DNA of 52,095 nt from an uncultured Pseudomonadota bacterium (GTDB lineage Bacteria; Myxococcota_A; UBA9160; PR03), in contig CAADGG010000089.1 in the NCBI GenBank assembly GCA_900696485.1, positions 1 to 52,095 of the forward strand. The letters are read 5' to 3'. Under the pieces are notes generated by a model, which was not told the DNA's origin, did not search any database, and saw nothing but the letters and a program-made list of their open reading frames with translations. The position numbers and the translations under genes are program-made. Numbering within the stretch: position 1 is the first letter of the stretch; each line of letters begins with the position of its first letter. Below, piece after piece: positions 33,037 through 41,953 of this stretch.

Positions 33037-34415
33037 GCGACGTCCTGCCGCGCGGCCCGCTGCCGCCAGCGCTCGCGGAAGCTCGCGCCGGGATGCTCCG
33101 GCAGCTCGCGCGCGGACCGCCACGCCGCCGCGGGTCCGCCCCAGCGGGAGACGACACCGAGCAGCGGCCACGCGACGCGCACGAGCCGCGTCGTGATCCG
33201 CCACGCCCGCGGCCGTTCCATCAGCGCCGCCACCACACGCGCTCCCCACGCGAGTCCACGGGGCAGCGCCGGCGCGTCGCGGCGCCACGCCAGCAACTGC
33301 TCGTGCAGATCGATGCGCACGGGACACACCGCCGTGCAGCTCCCGCACAGCGACGACGCATACGGCAACGTGCGGGAGTCCTCGGACGGAAGCCCGATGG
33401 CCGGCGCCAGGACCGCGCCGATCGGGCCGACCACCGGGGTTCTGTACGCATGCCCGCCGGCCTGGCGATAGACCGGACAGGTGTTGAGACACGCCCCACA
33501 GCGGATACAGCGCAGCACACGGCGCCGCTCGGGATGCGCCAGCAGCCGGCTGCGTCCGTTGTCTACCAACACGATGTGGAGTTCCCCACCGCGGTGCGGG
33601 CCCGTCAGCACCGTGGTGTACGCGCTGATCGGCTGTCCGGTGGCGCTGCGGGCGAGCAGGCGCAGGAACACCGCGGCGTCGTCGAGGCTCGGGATCACCT
33701 TCTCGATCCCGAGACACGCGATGTGGATCGGGGGCAGCGCGGTGCCGAGGTCTGCGTTGCCTTCGTTGGTCACCAGCACCAGCGAGCCGCTCTCCGCGAC
33801 GGCGAAGTTCGCACCGCTGATGCCGGCCTGCGCCGCCAGGAAGCGCGCCCGGAGATCCCGTCGCGCCGCCGCCATCAGCCGCTCGGGGTCCGACTCGCCG
33901 GCCGGCGTGCCGATCTCGCGGTGGAACAGCGCGCCGATCTCACCGCGCGTGCGGTGGATCGCCGGAATGATCAGATGCGACGGCGGCTCCTTGCCGAGCT
34001 GCACGATCCGCTCGCCCAGATCCGTGTCCACCACGTCGAAGCCGTGCGCCTCGAGCCATGGATTGAGGCCGCACTCCTCCGTCAGCATGGACTTGCTCTT
34101 GACGACGCTCGTGACGGCACGCTCCCGCAGCAGCGAGGTCACGATCTCACACAGAGCGCGCGCATCGGGGGCCCAATGCACGACGGCTCCGGCCGCGCGG
34201 GCACGCGCCTCGAAGCGCTCGAGCAGCTCACCCAGATGATCGAGAGCGTGATCCTTGATGGCGGCGGCGCGGGTGCGCAGCGCCTCGAAATCCGGCACGG
34301 CGCCGACGGCGGCATCGCGCTTCTCGCGCAGTTGCCACACCGCCGTATCGTGCCGCGCGCGCGACGCCGCGTCCGGCAGGGTCGTCCGCGCGCGGGCATC
34401 GAGCGCCAAGGTCAT
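33033..34415 (-). CDS. lutB: LutB-family lactate utilization iron-sulfur protein
   Basis: A 460-residue protein. The N-terminal LUD region has AGISGANFAVAESGSLVLVTNEGN. Two ferredoxin-like clusters follow: CIRCGACLNTCPVY and CGSCTAVCPVRIDLHEQLL. The family-typical GPIGAVLAPAIG lies between them. It would pass electrons from L-lactate oxidation. It is followed by lutC with an overlap. The ATG 34415 is supported by a ggga-type ribosome site upstream. Length equals that of typical LutB (about 470). Confidence 0.94.
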   Translation of the reverse strand: MTLALDARARTTLPDAASRARHDTAVWQLREKRDAAVGAVPDFEALRTRAAAIKDHALDHLGELLERFEARARAAGAVVHWAPDARALCEIVTSLLRERAVTSVVKSKSMLTEECGLNPWLEAHGFDVVDTDLGERIVQLGKEPPSHLIIPAIHRTRGEIGALFHREIGTPAGESDPERLMAAARRDLRARFLAAQAGISGANFAVAESGSLVLVTNEGNADLGTALPPIHIACLGIEKVIPSLDDAAVFLRLLARSATGQPISAYTTVLTGPHRGGELHIVLVDNGRSRLLAHPERRRVLRCIRCGACLNTCPVYRQAGGHAYRTPVVGPIGAVLAPAIGLPSEDSRTLPYASSLCGSCTAVCPVRIDLHEQLLAWRRDAPALPRGLAWGARVVAALMERPRAWRITTRLVRVAWPLLGVVSRWGGPAAAWRSARELPEHPGASFRERWRQRAARQDVA

Positions 34416-34452
34416 GACGATTGCTCCCTGCCGACACCGCAGTGACGTCGAC

Positions 34453-35220
34453 TCACCGGTCGAGGCCCCGTTGCAGCCACTCGCCGAGCTTCTCTCCGAT
34501 CTCCCCACCCTTGTCGCGCAGCGTGCGCTTCACTTCGGCGCCGGCGACTGCGCGCGCGGCGCGGGCGACGATCGCCGTGAGGATGCGGCGCCCGAGCTGT
34601 TCCGGTGTCGCGCCGCGGGCGCCGCCGAGATCGCGCAGCACGATGCCGCCGAGCGCGAGCTCCTCCGGATCGCGGCCGAGGGCGGACGCGTCGAGACCGA
34701 TCTGGCCCTCGGAGATCCGGAGTTCACGCACCCGCAGCCGCAGCTCGGATTCGGGCCTCTCGACCCGGGCCGCGCCGCGAGCATCCGGCTCGCGCGGCGA
34801 CGCGACGCGCCGCCGGTCCGCGAAGGACTCGATATTCCGGCCCAGCGCATCGAGGTTCATCCGGCCATCCGCCAGCAGGACCACGTCGACGCGCGGCTCG
34901 CCGACGACGATCTCGGGCAGGACGATCGGGCCGGTTCGCAGCGAGCCGAGTTCCAGCGACAGCGAGAGTTCGCGCAGTGAAACGGCGCTGCCGTCCGGGA
35001 AACCGTCCGGATTGCCGATCATGATGTCGCGAATCGTCCCGCGGCCCGCCGCGAGATCGAGAGACACGCCGGAGACGTGCACCGGCGCGAGCGTCATTTC
35101 GCTGCCGACACGTTCGAGCACCGCCTGCACGCGGCTGTCGAGCGAGCCGATCAGGAACCACAGGGCCGCCGCGCCAGCAATCAGGACGAGCAGCGCAGCC
35201 ACCAGGACAAACCGCTTCAT
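34453..35220 (-). CDS. AsmA/DUF748-like membrane-anchored protein
   Basis: A 255-residue protein with one N-terminal membrane span (FVLVAALLVLIAGAAALWFLI). The exported part includes VHVSGVSLDLAAGRGTIRDIMIGNPDGF and SLRELSLSLELGSL. This beta-repeat pattern is seen at the start of AsmA-like envelope proteins, which may handle lipid transport or outer-membrane biogenesis. It is short compared with AsmA/TamB members. ATG 35220 follows ggaga. It lies 37 bp upstream of lutB on the same strand. Confidence 0.75.
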   Translation of the reverse strand: MKRFVLVAALLVLIAGAAALWFLIGSLDSRVQAVLERVGSEMTLAPVHVSGVSLDLAAGRGTIRDIMIGNPDGFPDGSAVSLRELSLSLELGSLRTGPIVLPEIVVGEPRVDVVLLADGRMNLDALGRNIESFADRRRVASPREPDARGAARVERPESELRLRVRELRISEGQIGLDASALGRDPEELALGGIVLRDLGGARGATPEQLGRRILTAIVARAARAVAGAEVKRTLRDKGGEIGEKLGEWLQRGLDR

Positions 35221-35308
35221 CGCATCTCCGCCGGCGGGAGTCTCGAAAGACCCGGGCAGGGTAGGCAAGGCGTCTCGACAAGCACACGCCGGCAGCTACC
35301 TCTCCATC

Positions 35309-36484
35309 GTGACCGCCCTGCGCCTCGTCGCCGCGCTCTCGATGCTCGCCTGCGCCTCACCCGGGTCGGACTCGAACTCGGTACGGCCCCCTCGGCCGAT
35401 CGCGAGCGGCGTCGAATGGCAGGCCCTGCACGGGCGCGACGACCCGCGGGCGGGCGGCATCCTCGAGGTCGCGACCGGGCGCTGGATCGACGAGGCGACC
35501 CTTCTCGAGGCGCTGCGGCGCGCGGACTTCGTCCTGCTCGGCGAGCGACACGACCACCCGGATCACCACGCGCTGCAAGCGCGCCTCATCGAATCGCTGA
35601 GCACGCGCGGCCGGCGTCCGGCTGTCGCGTTCGAGATGCTCGACGCCGAGGATGCGCCGGCGCTGGCATCGGTCCGAGCGCTGGACGGGGACGCCGCCGC
35701 GCGCGCCGAAGCGCTGCGCAGGGCGGTCGCATGGGAGCAGAGCGGCTGGCCGGACTGGGCCCTCTACGCGCCGGTGTTCGAGGCGGCGCTGGCGCCGGAC
35801 CTGACGATCGTCGCGGCCAACCTGGGTTCTGCGGAACTCACGGCGCTGCGCCGCGGCGGCGCCGCCGCGCTGTCGCCGCCACGCCGTGCCGAGCTGCTCC
35901 TCGACGCGCCGGCCGATCCGGAGGAGTTCCGTGCCCTCAGCGAGCAGATCCGGGAAGCGCACTGCGGGCATGCGCCGGAGGCCGCGCTCGAGCGCATGGT
36001 CGATACGCAGCGCGCATGGAATGCCCAGCTCGCGCGGGCGCTGTGGCTCGCGCAGTCCGAGCCGCCGGCCGCGGGCGACACCGATGCGCGCCGGAGCGCC
36101 ATCCTGATCGCCGGCAACGAGCACGTCCGGCGCGATCGCGGCGTGCCGCGCTGGCTCGCGCGGATGGCGCCCGGCGCCCGCCTCGTCGCACTCGGCCTCC
36201 TCGAACTCGATCCGCGGGAGCCGGAGCTTCCACCCGAGCACGAGATCCCGTTCGACTACGTCTGGTGGACGCCGCGCCTCGATCTCGAAGACCCGTGCGA
36301 CAAGTACCGCGACGTGCTGGAGAGGCTCCGCGAGAGCAATGCGCGCGTCCCGGTCACTCCATCCAGCGCTCGGACCGGCGTCAGTGCGGTCGCGCGCGAA
36401 GCGTCACTCGCTCGGCTGGATCGCCTGGAAGCGCTCGACGGCGTCGAGGTACTCCTCGACCATTCCGACGATCACGTCGCGTGA
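35309..36484 (+). CDS. ChaN-family lipoprotein
   Basis: A 391-residue lipoprotein: GTG start, signal peptide and lipobox MLAC with Cys15. The ChaN/Tiki (haem-binding uptake, PF04187) domain is recognised by FVLLGERHDHPDHHALQARLI, RPAVAFEMLDAEDAPAL, and ILIAGNEHVRRDRGVPRWLA. Pseudomonas/Campylobacter ChaN binds heme and has been linked to iron uptake. It is longer than the usual 270-310. The last 27 codons overlap the 3' end of the convergent nitronate monooxygenase gene by 81 bp. That tail may be read-through into antisense sequence rather than a conserved part. Confidence 0.88.
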   Translation: MTALRLVAALSMLACASPGSDSNSVRPPRPIASGVEWQALHGRDDPRAGGILEVATGRWIDEATLLEALRRADFVLLGERHDHPDHHALQARLIESLSTRGRRPAVAFEMLDAEDAPALASVRALDGDAAARAEALRRAVAWEQSGWPDWALYAPVFEAALAPDLTIVAANLGSAELTALRRGGAAALSPPRRAELLLDAPADPEEFRALSEQIREAHCGHAPEAALERMVDTQRAWNAQLARALWLAQSEPPAAGDTDARRSAILIAGNEHVRRDRGVPRWLARMAPGARLVALGLLELDPREPELPPEHEIPFDYVWWTPRLDLEDPCDKYRDVLERLRESNARVPVTPSSARTGVSAVAREASLARLDRLEALDGVEVLLDHSDDHVA

Positions 36485-37528
36485 CGAGCGGCGTTCGCGC
36501 ATCAGGCCGACGACCTGACCGACGGGATTGAACGCCACCGGCTGCGCCTTCGACGCGTAGCGTGTGGTGCGCGACACGGCCTCCGCCGTCACCATGAACT
36601 GCAACGGCATGCCGAGCGGCTTCGGATTGTCCGGCTGCTCCCAGGCCTCGGTCCAGTCGTTGCGCAGCATCCGGCACGGCTTGCCGGTCCACGCGCGCGA
36701 GCGGACCGTGTCGTGGCTCGTCGCGCGCAGCAGCGATTCCTGCTGTGCCGGCGGGATCTCGGCCTCTTCGACAGTCAGCCACAACGAGCCGGTCCAGACG
36801 CCTTCGGCGCCGAGCATCAGCGCCGCCGCCATCTGGCGGCCGTCGCCGATGCCACCGGCCGCGAGCACCGGGATCGGCGCGACCGCATCGATCACCTGCG
36901 GCCACAGCACGAGGCTTCCGATCTCGCCGGTGTGGCCCCCGCCCTCGGTGCCCTGCGCGATCACGAAGTCGACGCCGGCCGCCTTGTGCTGGAGCGCGTG
37001 CTTGACGCTGCCGCACAGCGCGCCGACCAGGCGACCGCTGGCCTGGATGTCGCGGATCACGTCGATCGGCGGCGTCCCGAGGGCGTTCGCGACGAGCTTG
37101 ACCTTCGGGTGCTTCAGGATCGCCTCGACCTGCGGGCCGGCCGTGGTCGCCGTCCAGCCGAGCAGCTCGCGGGGCTTCTCGCCCTCGGGAAGCTCCGGGA
37201 CGTCGTGTTCAGCGAGCAGGCGCCTTGCGAACTCGCGGTGACCGGCCGGGATCAGGTCGCGCAGCTTCTGCTCGAGCGCCGCCGCATCGAGCGCCTCACC
37301 CTGGCCGGCGTACTTCTGCGGGATCACGACGTCGACGCCATAGGGTTTGTCCCCGATCTGGTCGTCGATCCACTTCATCTCGATCTCGAGCTGCTCGGCG
37401 CTGAAGCCGACGGCGCCGAGCACCCCGAGTCCGCCGGCCTTCGAGACCGCCACCACCACGTCCCGGCAGTGCGTGAACGCGAAAATCGGAAACTCGATCC
37501 CGAGTCGCTCACAGATCGGCGTGCGCAT
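36404..37528 (-). CDS. Nitronate monooxygenase family FMN enzyme
   Basis: A 374-residue TIM-barrel flavoenzyme of the NMO/2-nitropropane dioxygenase family. It shows FAFTHCRDVVVAVSKAGGLGVLGA (N-terminal), GVDFVIAQGTEGGGHTGEIGSL with the catalytic His, PVLAAGGIGDGRQMAAALMLGAEGVWTGS (FMN phosphate site), and RAWTGKPCRML. ATG 37528 follows ggaggg. Members oxidise nitronates; several actinobacterial relatives sit in sterol and fatty-acid regulons. A KstR-consensus palindrome lies 89 bp upstream. Confidence 0.94.
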   Translation of the reverse strand: MRTPICERLGIEFPIFAFTHCRDVVVAVSKAGGLGVLGAVGFSAEQLEIEMKWIDDQIGDKPYGVDVVIPQKYAGQGEALDAAALEQKLRDLIPAGHREFARRLLAEHDVPELPEGEKPRELLGWTATTAGPQVEAILKHPKVKLVANALGTPPIDVIRDIQASGRLVGALCGSVKHALQHKAAGVDFVIAQGTEGGGHTGEIGSLVLWPQVIDAVAPIPVLAAGGIGDGRQMAAALMLGAEGVWTGSLWLTVEEAEIPPAQQESLLRATSHDTVRSRAWTGKPCRMLRNDWTEAWEQPDNPKPLGMPLQFMVTAEAVSRTTRYASKAQPVAFNPVGQVVGLMRERRSSRDVIVGMVEEYLDAVERFQAIQPSE

Positions 37529-37616
37529 CGTCGATTCCCTCCGCCGCCCCGCGCCCGTCGCTCTCGTCGGATTTCGTCCGTTTCGGGGCCGGGCTGGGAT
37601 GCCAGGTTCTCGAAAA

Positions 37617-37630
37617 TGAAACACGTTCTA
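37617..37630. promoter_or_regulatory. KstR-like TetR operator palindrome
   Basis: The 14-mer tgaaacacgttcta matches TnnAACnnGTTnnA exactly, the consensus bound by KstR, the TetR-family repressor of cholesterol catabolism in actinobacteria. It sits between two divergent genes, the nitronate monooxygenase (start 37528) and the lipase (start 37747). Which regulator binds it here is unknown; a TetR-family gene lies at 41954-42592. Confidence 0.55.
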
Positions 37631-37746
37631 GTCTTGTCCGCCAGCCCCCTTCCCGGGCGAACCGCACGAGCCGGAATTTCGGTCGCCATTCGGGCCGCAT
37701 CTGTGGTCCAATGGCCCCCCGGTTCCCAGGACGAGGAGGAGACTGG

Positions 37747-38688
37747 ATGCGTCGATCGAGGTTCGCCCCGCTGCTGCTGGCGCTCGGCCTGGTGCTGCTC
37801 GCCGGCCCGGCCCGCGCCTTCTGCCTGTTCCAGTGCAACGCCGCGAAGACGAAATATCCGATCGTGCTCGCCCACGGTCTCGCCGGCTTCGACGAGCTGT
37901 TCGGGGTGTTCGAGTACTTCTTCGGAATTCCGAGCGAGCTGCGCGGCAAGGGCGCGACGGTGTTCGTCACGCAGGTGAGCGCCTTCCAGTCCACCGCGGC
38001 CCGCGGCGAACAACTGATCGACCAGATCGAGACGATCGCCGCGATCACCGGCAAGCCGAAGGTCAACCTGATCGGCCACAGCCACGGAGGCCTCGATGTC
38101 CGGTACGTCGCGTCCGTGCGGCCGGATCTCGTGGCGTCGGTGACGACGGTCGCGAGTCCGCACCAAGGCGCGGAACTCGCGGACTTCCTGCGTGCGAACG
38201 TGCAGAACGGCTCGTTCACCGAGGATCTGCTGGCGTTCTTTGCCAACTCCCTCGGGACCGTCCTCGGCCTGCTGTCCGGCACGACGAATCCGCAGGACGC
38301 GATCCTGGCACTCGACGCGTTGACGAGTACCGGCCTGGCCGCGTTCAACGCCCAGCATCCGCAGGGCGTCCCGACGACGGCCTGCGGCCAGGGTGCGTCC
38401 GTCGTGAACGGCATCCGCTACTACTCGTGGAGCGGCACGGGAGTCCTGACCAACGTCTTCGACGTCTCCGACCCTGCGCTCGGACTGACGTCGCTGTTCT
38501 ACTCGGAAGCGAACGACGGCCTCGTCGGCCGCTGCAGCTCCCATCTCGGCAGCGTGATCCGCGACAACTACTTCCAGAATCATCTGGACGAGGTGAACCA
38601 GATCCTCGGGCTCGTCTCGATCTTCGAGTCGAACCCGAAGACGCTGTTCCGGAACCATGCGAACCGGCTGAAGAACGCCGGGCTGTAG
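37747..38688 (+). CDS. Secreted triacylglycerol lipase (family I, foldase-dependent)
   Basis: A 313-residue exported alpha/beta hydrolase. The signal peptide ends GPARA-FCLF. The mature part begins with YPIVLAHGLAGFDEL (oxyanion region), then the nucleophile elbow in NLIGHSHGGLDVRYVA, TTVASPHQGAELADFL, an Asp in EANDGLVGRCSSHLG and the late His in QNHLDEVNQILGL. This is the pattern of Pseudomonas/Burkholderia family I.1/I.2 lipases. ATG 37747 follows gaggagga. The next gene encodes its dedicated chaperone, four bases downstream. Confidence 0.95.
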   Translation: MRRSRFAPLLLALGLVLLAGPARAFCLFQCNAAKTKYPIVLAHGLAGFDELFGVFEYFFGIPSELRGKGATVFVTQVSAFQSTAARGEQLIDQIETIAAITGKPKVNLIGHSHGGLDVRYVASVRPDLVASVTTVASPHQGAELADFLRANVQNGSFTEDLLAFFANSLGTVLGLLSGTTNPQDAILALDALTSTGLAAFNAQHPQGVPTTACGQGASVVNGIRYYSWSGTGVLTNVFDVSDPALGLTSLFYSEANDGLVGRCSSHLGSVIRDNYFQNHLDEVNQILGLVSIFESNPKTLFRNHANRLKNAGL

Positions 38689-38691
38689 CAT

Positions 38692-39738
38692 GTGACGCGG
38701 CCCATCCGCGAATCCGTGACGAGACGCGCGGGACGACGGATCCTCGTGGCGGCGCTGGCCGCGCTCGGCGCCGCGATGGGAGTCTGGGGACTCCGGGGGC
38801 CGGGGCCGGCGCCGGCCGTCGACCCGCCGAGGGTGTCGGCGGCAGGCCGTCCCGGCGCGTCGGCCGAGCCGGAGAGCGCAGCCTCCGCGTCGCCCGGCTC
38901 GGCACGACCGGCGCTTCCGGCCTCACTGCGCGGGACCGAGGTTCCCGGTGGTTTCGCCCTCGACAGCGCCGGGTACTTCCGCGCCACTCCGGATGCGCTC
39001 GAACTCTTCGACTACTTCTTCTCCGCCCGCGGCGAAGAACCGGACGCCCGGATCCGGCAGCGCATCGAGGCCGAGATCCACGCTCGGCTGATGCCGCTGG
39101 CCCGCGCGGAGGCGCTGGCGTTCTTCGACGAATATCAGCGCTATCGGGAGCAGGCACGCGCGCTCTTCGAGGCGGACTTCGAGGAACTCCCGCTCGAGAT
39201 CCGCTTCCAGCGGATCCGGGAGTTGCGGCGTTCCGTGTTCGGCGCCGCCCAGGCGGAGACACTCTTCGGAGTCGAGGAGAATCGGCTCCGCGTGGAACTC
39301 GATCGGCGTCGCGTCGCGCAGGATCCCGACCTCTCGCCGGACGAGCGGGGGCGCCGCCTGCTCGCCCTCGAAGCGCAGCGGCCGCCCGAAGTCCGCGCGG
39401 CCCAGGCCGCCGCCCAGGCCGCCATCGACCTGCGCCGCGACGAGGCGAGCCTCCGTGCGCAGGGGGCCGGCGACGCCGAGATCCACCACCTGCGCGAAGA
39501 GCGCTTCGGCGCCGACGCGGCCGAACGACTCGCCGCACTCGATCGCGAGCGCGCGAGCTGGCAGGCGCGACTCGACGAATGGCGGCGGACCCGCGAGGCG
39601 CTCGAACGGGAGTTCGCGGACGATCCGCCGGCGCTGGCGACCGCCGTCGAAACCGCGCGGAACGAGCGCTTTCGCGCGGCCGAGCAGATCCGCGTGCGGG
39701 GGCTCGAGACCTCGGAGCCCGTTCCGGGCGCTCCGTAG
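38692..39738 (+). CDS. lifO: Lipase secretion chaperone (foldase Lif/LipB)
   Basis: A 348-residue inner-membrane-anchored periplasmic foldase needed to activate the lipase. One N-terminal span (ILVAALAALGAAMGVWGL) is followed by a Pro/Ala-rich linker. The Lif hallmark LELFDYFFSARGEE corresponds to RxxFDY(F/C)LSAxGE. Charged helices rich in Arg, Glu and Ala follow and should wrap the lipase. Start GTG 38692; an ATG two bases earlier hits an immediate stop. Confidence 0.92.
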   Translation: MTRPIRESVTRRAGRRILVAALAALGAAMGVWGLRGPGPAPAVDPPRVSAAGRPGASAEPESAASASPGSARPALPASLRGTEVPGGFALDSAGYFRATPDALELFDYFFSARGEEPDARIRQRIEAEIHARLMPLARAEALAFFDEYQRYREQARALFEADFEELPLEIRFQRIRELRRSVFGAAQAETLFGVEENRLRVELDRRRVAQDPDLSPDERGRRLLALEAQRPPEVRAAQAAAQAAIDLRRDEASLRAQGAGDAEIHHLREERFGADAAERLAALDRERASWQARLDEWRRTREALEREFADDPPALATAVETARNERFRAAEQIRVRGLETSEPVPGAP

Positions 39739-39812
39739 GGTCCGGGAGGCCCCTTCGAAGACCGCGGAGACCGCAGGCCGGCGAGTCCGCACCGGCCATC
39801 CCCGTGAGCTCC

Positions 39813-39840
39813 GATCGATGGACTGATCGGCGGATCGATC
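39813..39840. repeat. GATC-rich inverted repeat
   Basis: gatcgat (39813-39819) and atcgatc (39834-39840) form an inverted repeat with another GATC in the spacer. It lies between the foldase gene and the TIGR02265-type gene, about 70 bp before the latter's start. It could be an operator; nothing else supports a function. Confidence 0.3.
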
Positions 39841-39910
39841 CTCAAGGCCGACCGCCGGGGACTCCGATGAGGCGAGACCAGCCTGGTCCTGTTATCCGAA
39901 GGAGACTGCG

Positions 39911-40468
39911 GTGCCCCAAGCCAAGGGAACCAACCTCATCGACATGGTGAAGTTCCTCCGCTCGCAAAAGGACGCGGCGCGCAGCGCGCTGCCGCCGGCG
40001 CTGCACGGGTATCTCGAGCGGCGCATCGTCGTCTCCGATTGGTACCCCGAGGAAGAGATGTTCGCGCTGATGCTTGCACTCGGGAAGATCATGCCCGGGT
40101 CCGGCGACGACCTGTTCCGCCAGATCGGCGCGCTGACCGCCCGCAATCATCTGAATGGCAGCTACCGCCACCTGCTCAGCGAGCTGCGCCTCGACACGCT
40201 CCCGATCCGTGCGAATGCCTTGTGGAAGAGCCTGCACGATACCGGCGAATTGACGCTCGAGATCGAGGGCGCCGGCGCCGGACGCATCCTGCTGCGAGGC
40301 TATGCGAATCCAGGATCCGAAATGTGTCTCGTGATCGACGCGTATTTCGCCGAGGTGCTCCGGCTGACCGGCCTCGATGCCGTCCGCACGGCCGCCGAAG
40401 GCTGTGTTCATCGCGGCGCCTCCGAGTGCTGCTGGCGCTTTCGTGGAGAGCCACGGGCCCCGCTGTAA
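39911..40468 (+). CDS. TIGR02265/DUF2378-family protein
   Basis: A 185-residue soluble protein from GTG 39911, preceded by aaggaga. The sequence GTNLIDMVKFLRSQKDAARSAL, then WYPEEEMFALMLALGKI, is of the type expanded in Myxococcus (TIGR02265). The end, GCVHRGASECCWRFRG, is like the last strands of V4R/heme-NO-binding-type sensory domains. The function of this family is unknown; a small-ligand sensing role is plausible. It stands alone, followed by a 366-bp gap. Confidence 0.75.
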   Translation: MPQAKGTNLIDMVKFLRSQKDAARSALPPALHGYLERRIVVSDWYPEEEMFALMLALGKIMPGSGDDLFRQIGALTARNHLNGSYRHLLSELRLDTLPIRANALWKSLHDTGELTLEIEGAGAGRILLRGYANPGSEMCLVIDAYFAEVLRLTGLDAVRTAAEGCVHRGASECCWRFRGEPRAPL

Positions 40469-40834
40469 CCCGACGGCGGCGGACGCCGCGATTCAATTGA
40501 CATCGCTGATGTCGATTCATAGAATGCCTCGGCGGTACGGCGTGTCGCCTTCCGAGAGCGTGCTCGGGACTCCGGATGCGCGGACGCTCCGCTCGCGCGG
40601 GCGCTTCCCTCGCGCGGACGGCGGACGGGTTCGAGCGCGAGGGGACGAGGGGACCATCGCCATGGATCCGAGGCGACGGGACACGGTGCGAAGGTCGATG
40701 TCCGAGGCGTGGCGCACGATCGTCGTACCTCGGAGCGTCAGCCTCGCCGGTCCGCTCGATCTCGCGACCGCGCTGGCGCCGGGAGCGTCTGCGTCGGATC
40801 GGCGACACGACCTCCCGCGCTCGGTGCGTTGATC
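40469..40834. other. 366-bp region between TIGR02265 gene and MBL hydrolase
   Basis: It contains the promoter at 40497-40525 and then about 300 bp with no recognisable gene. Short open frames exist on both strands but look like high-GC by-products. The stretch may be a long leader, a small RNA gene, or hold an unrecognised small protein. Confidence 0.5.
40497..40525 (+). promoter_or_regulatory. Strong sigma-70-type promoter
   Basis: TTGACA (40497-40502), a 17-base spacer, and TAGAAT (40520-40525) form a near-consensus housekeeping promoter on the plus strand. It is strikingly AT-rich for this genome. Transcription would start near 40532, about 300 nt before the MBL hydrolase start. Confidence 0.7.
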
Positions 40835-41929
40835 ATGCCGATGTGGCGACGCCGTTCGATGTGGCTCCTGATCGGCCTGGCCGTGCTCGGATTCGCCGCC
40901 TTTCGGGTCTTCGAGCGACCGATCGCCGAGGCGGCGTTCCGCCGTATGGTCGCGGAAAACGTGGGACGAGACCGGAGCGCCGAGCTTCCGGACGGCCTGC
41001 ACGTCTTCGTCTGTGGGGCCGGCTCGCCGATGCCGGACGCGCAGCGCGCCGGCCCTTGCCTCGGCGTTCTGGCCGGCCGGCATGCCTTTCTCTTCGACGC
41101 CGGATCGGGCGGCATCCGCAACCTCGCCCGCATGGGGTTTCCGATCGGACGCGTCGAGCACCTGTACCTCACCCATCTGCACTCCGACCATCTCGACGGT
41201 CTCGGCGAGACGATGCTGCAGGTGTGGATCGGCGGCTCCCGAACCACACCCCTTCCGATTGCCGGCCCGCGCGGAACGGCGGAGGTGGTGGCCGGCTTCA
41301 ACGCCGCCTATCGCATCGACAGCCGCTTCCGGACCGCGCATCACGGCGTGTCCGTCGCCGATCCGGGCGGCTTCGGGGGCGCCGCCGAAGAGATCGACCT
41401 GCCGCCGGCGCCCGGCGCCCGCAAGGTCGTGCTCGAGCAGGATGGCCTCACGATCACCGCCATCCGCGTCGATCACGCGCCGGTGGAGCCGGCCTTCGGG
41501 TATCGCATCGACTACGCGGGTCGTTCCGTCGCGTTCAGCGGCGATACGGCGTATGACGAAGGCTTCGTGGCCGCCGCCAATCGCGTCGAGGTCCTCTTCC
41601 ACGAGGCGCTGCAGCCGGTGATGGTGGAGGCAATGCGGGAGGCGATGGCCGCCAGGGGGCGGCCGAACCTCGCGAAAGTCCTCGCCGACATCCCCGATTA
41701 CCACACGACTCCGGAAGAGGCCGCGCGCACCGCCACCGAGATCGGCGCCCGGCTGCTCGTCCTCTACCACATCGTGCCACCGCTTCCGTCCCGGTTGCTG
41801 CACCCGGTCTTCCTCGGCGACGCGGAGGATCTCTTCGCCGGACCGATCGAGATCGCTGTGGATGGACGGCTCGTGAGCCTGCCGGCGAACCGCGACGAGA
41901 TCCAGACGCGCGAGATGCTGCGATGGTGA
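40835..41929 (+). CDS. Membrane-anchored MBL-fold metallohydrolase (RNase Z/ElaC-like branch)
   Basis: A 364-residue metallo-beta-lactamase-fold protein with an N-terminal span (MWLLIGLAVLGFAAFRVF). Zinc ligands are in YLTHLHSDHLDGLG (HxHxDH), FSGDTAYDEGF, and the late His in VLYHIVPP. The glycine-rich VFVCGAGSPMPDAQRAGPCLGV and the lactonase/RNase Z-like layout suggest hydrolysis of a small ester, lactone or phosphodiester. ATG 40835 and 40841 are alternative starts. The TetR regulator follows 24 bp later, so they may be cotranscribed. Confidence 0.9.
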   Translation: MPMWRRRSMWLLIGLAVLGFAAFRVFERPIAEAAFRRMVAENVGRDRSAELPDGLHVFVCGAGSPMPDAQRAGPCLGVLAGRHAFLFDAGSGGIRNLARMGFPIGRVEHLYLTHLHSDHLDGLGETMLQVWIGGSRTTPLPIAGPRGTAEVVAGFNAAYRIDSRFRTAHHGVSVADPGGFGGAAEEIDLPPAPGARKVVLEQDGLTITAIRVDHAPVEPAFGYRIDYAGRSVAFSGDTAYDEGFVAAANRVEVLFHEALQPVMVEAMREAMAARGRPNLAKVLADIPDYHTTPEEAARTATEIGARLLVLYHIVPPLPSRLLHPVFLGDAEDLFAGPIEIAVDGRLVSLPANRDEIQTREMLRW

Positions 41930-41953
41930 TGTCCGCGAAGTGACGGATCTGCG

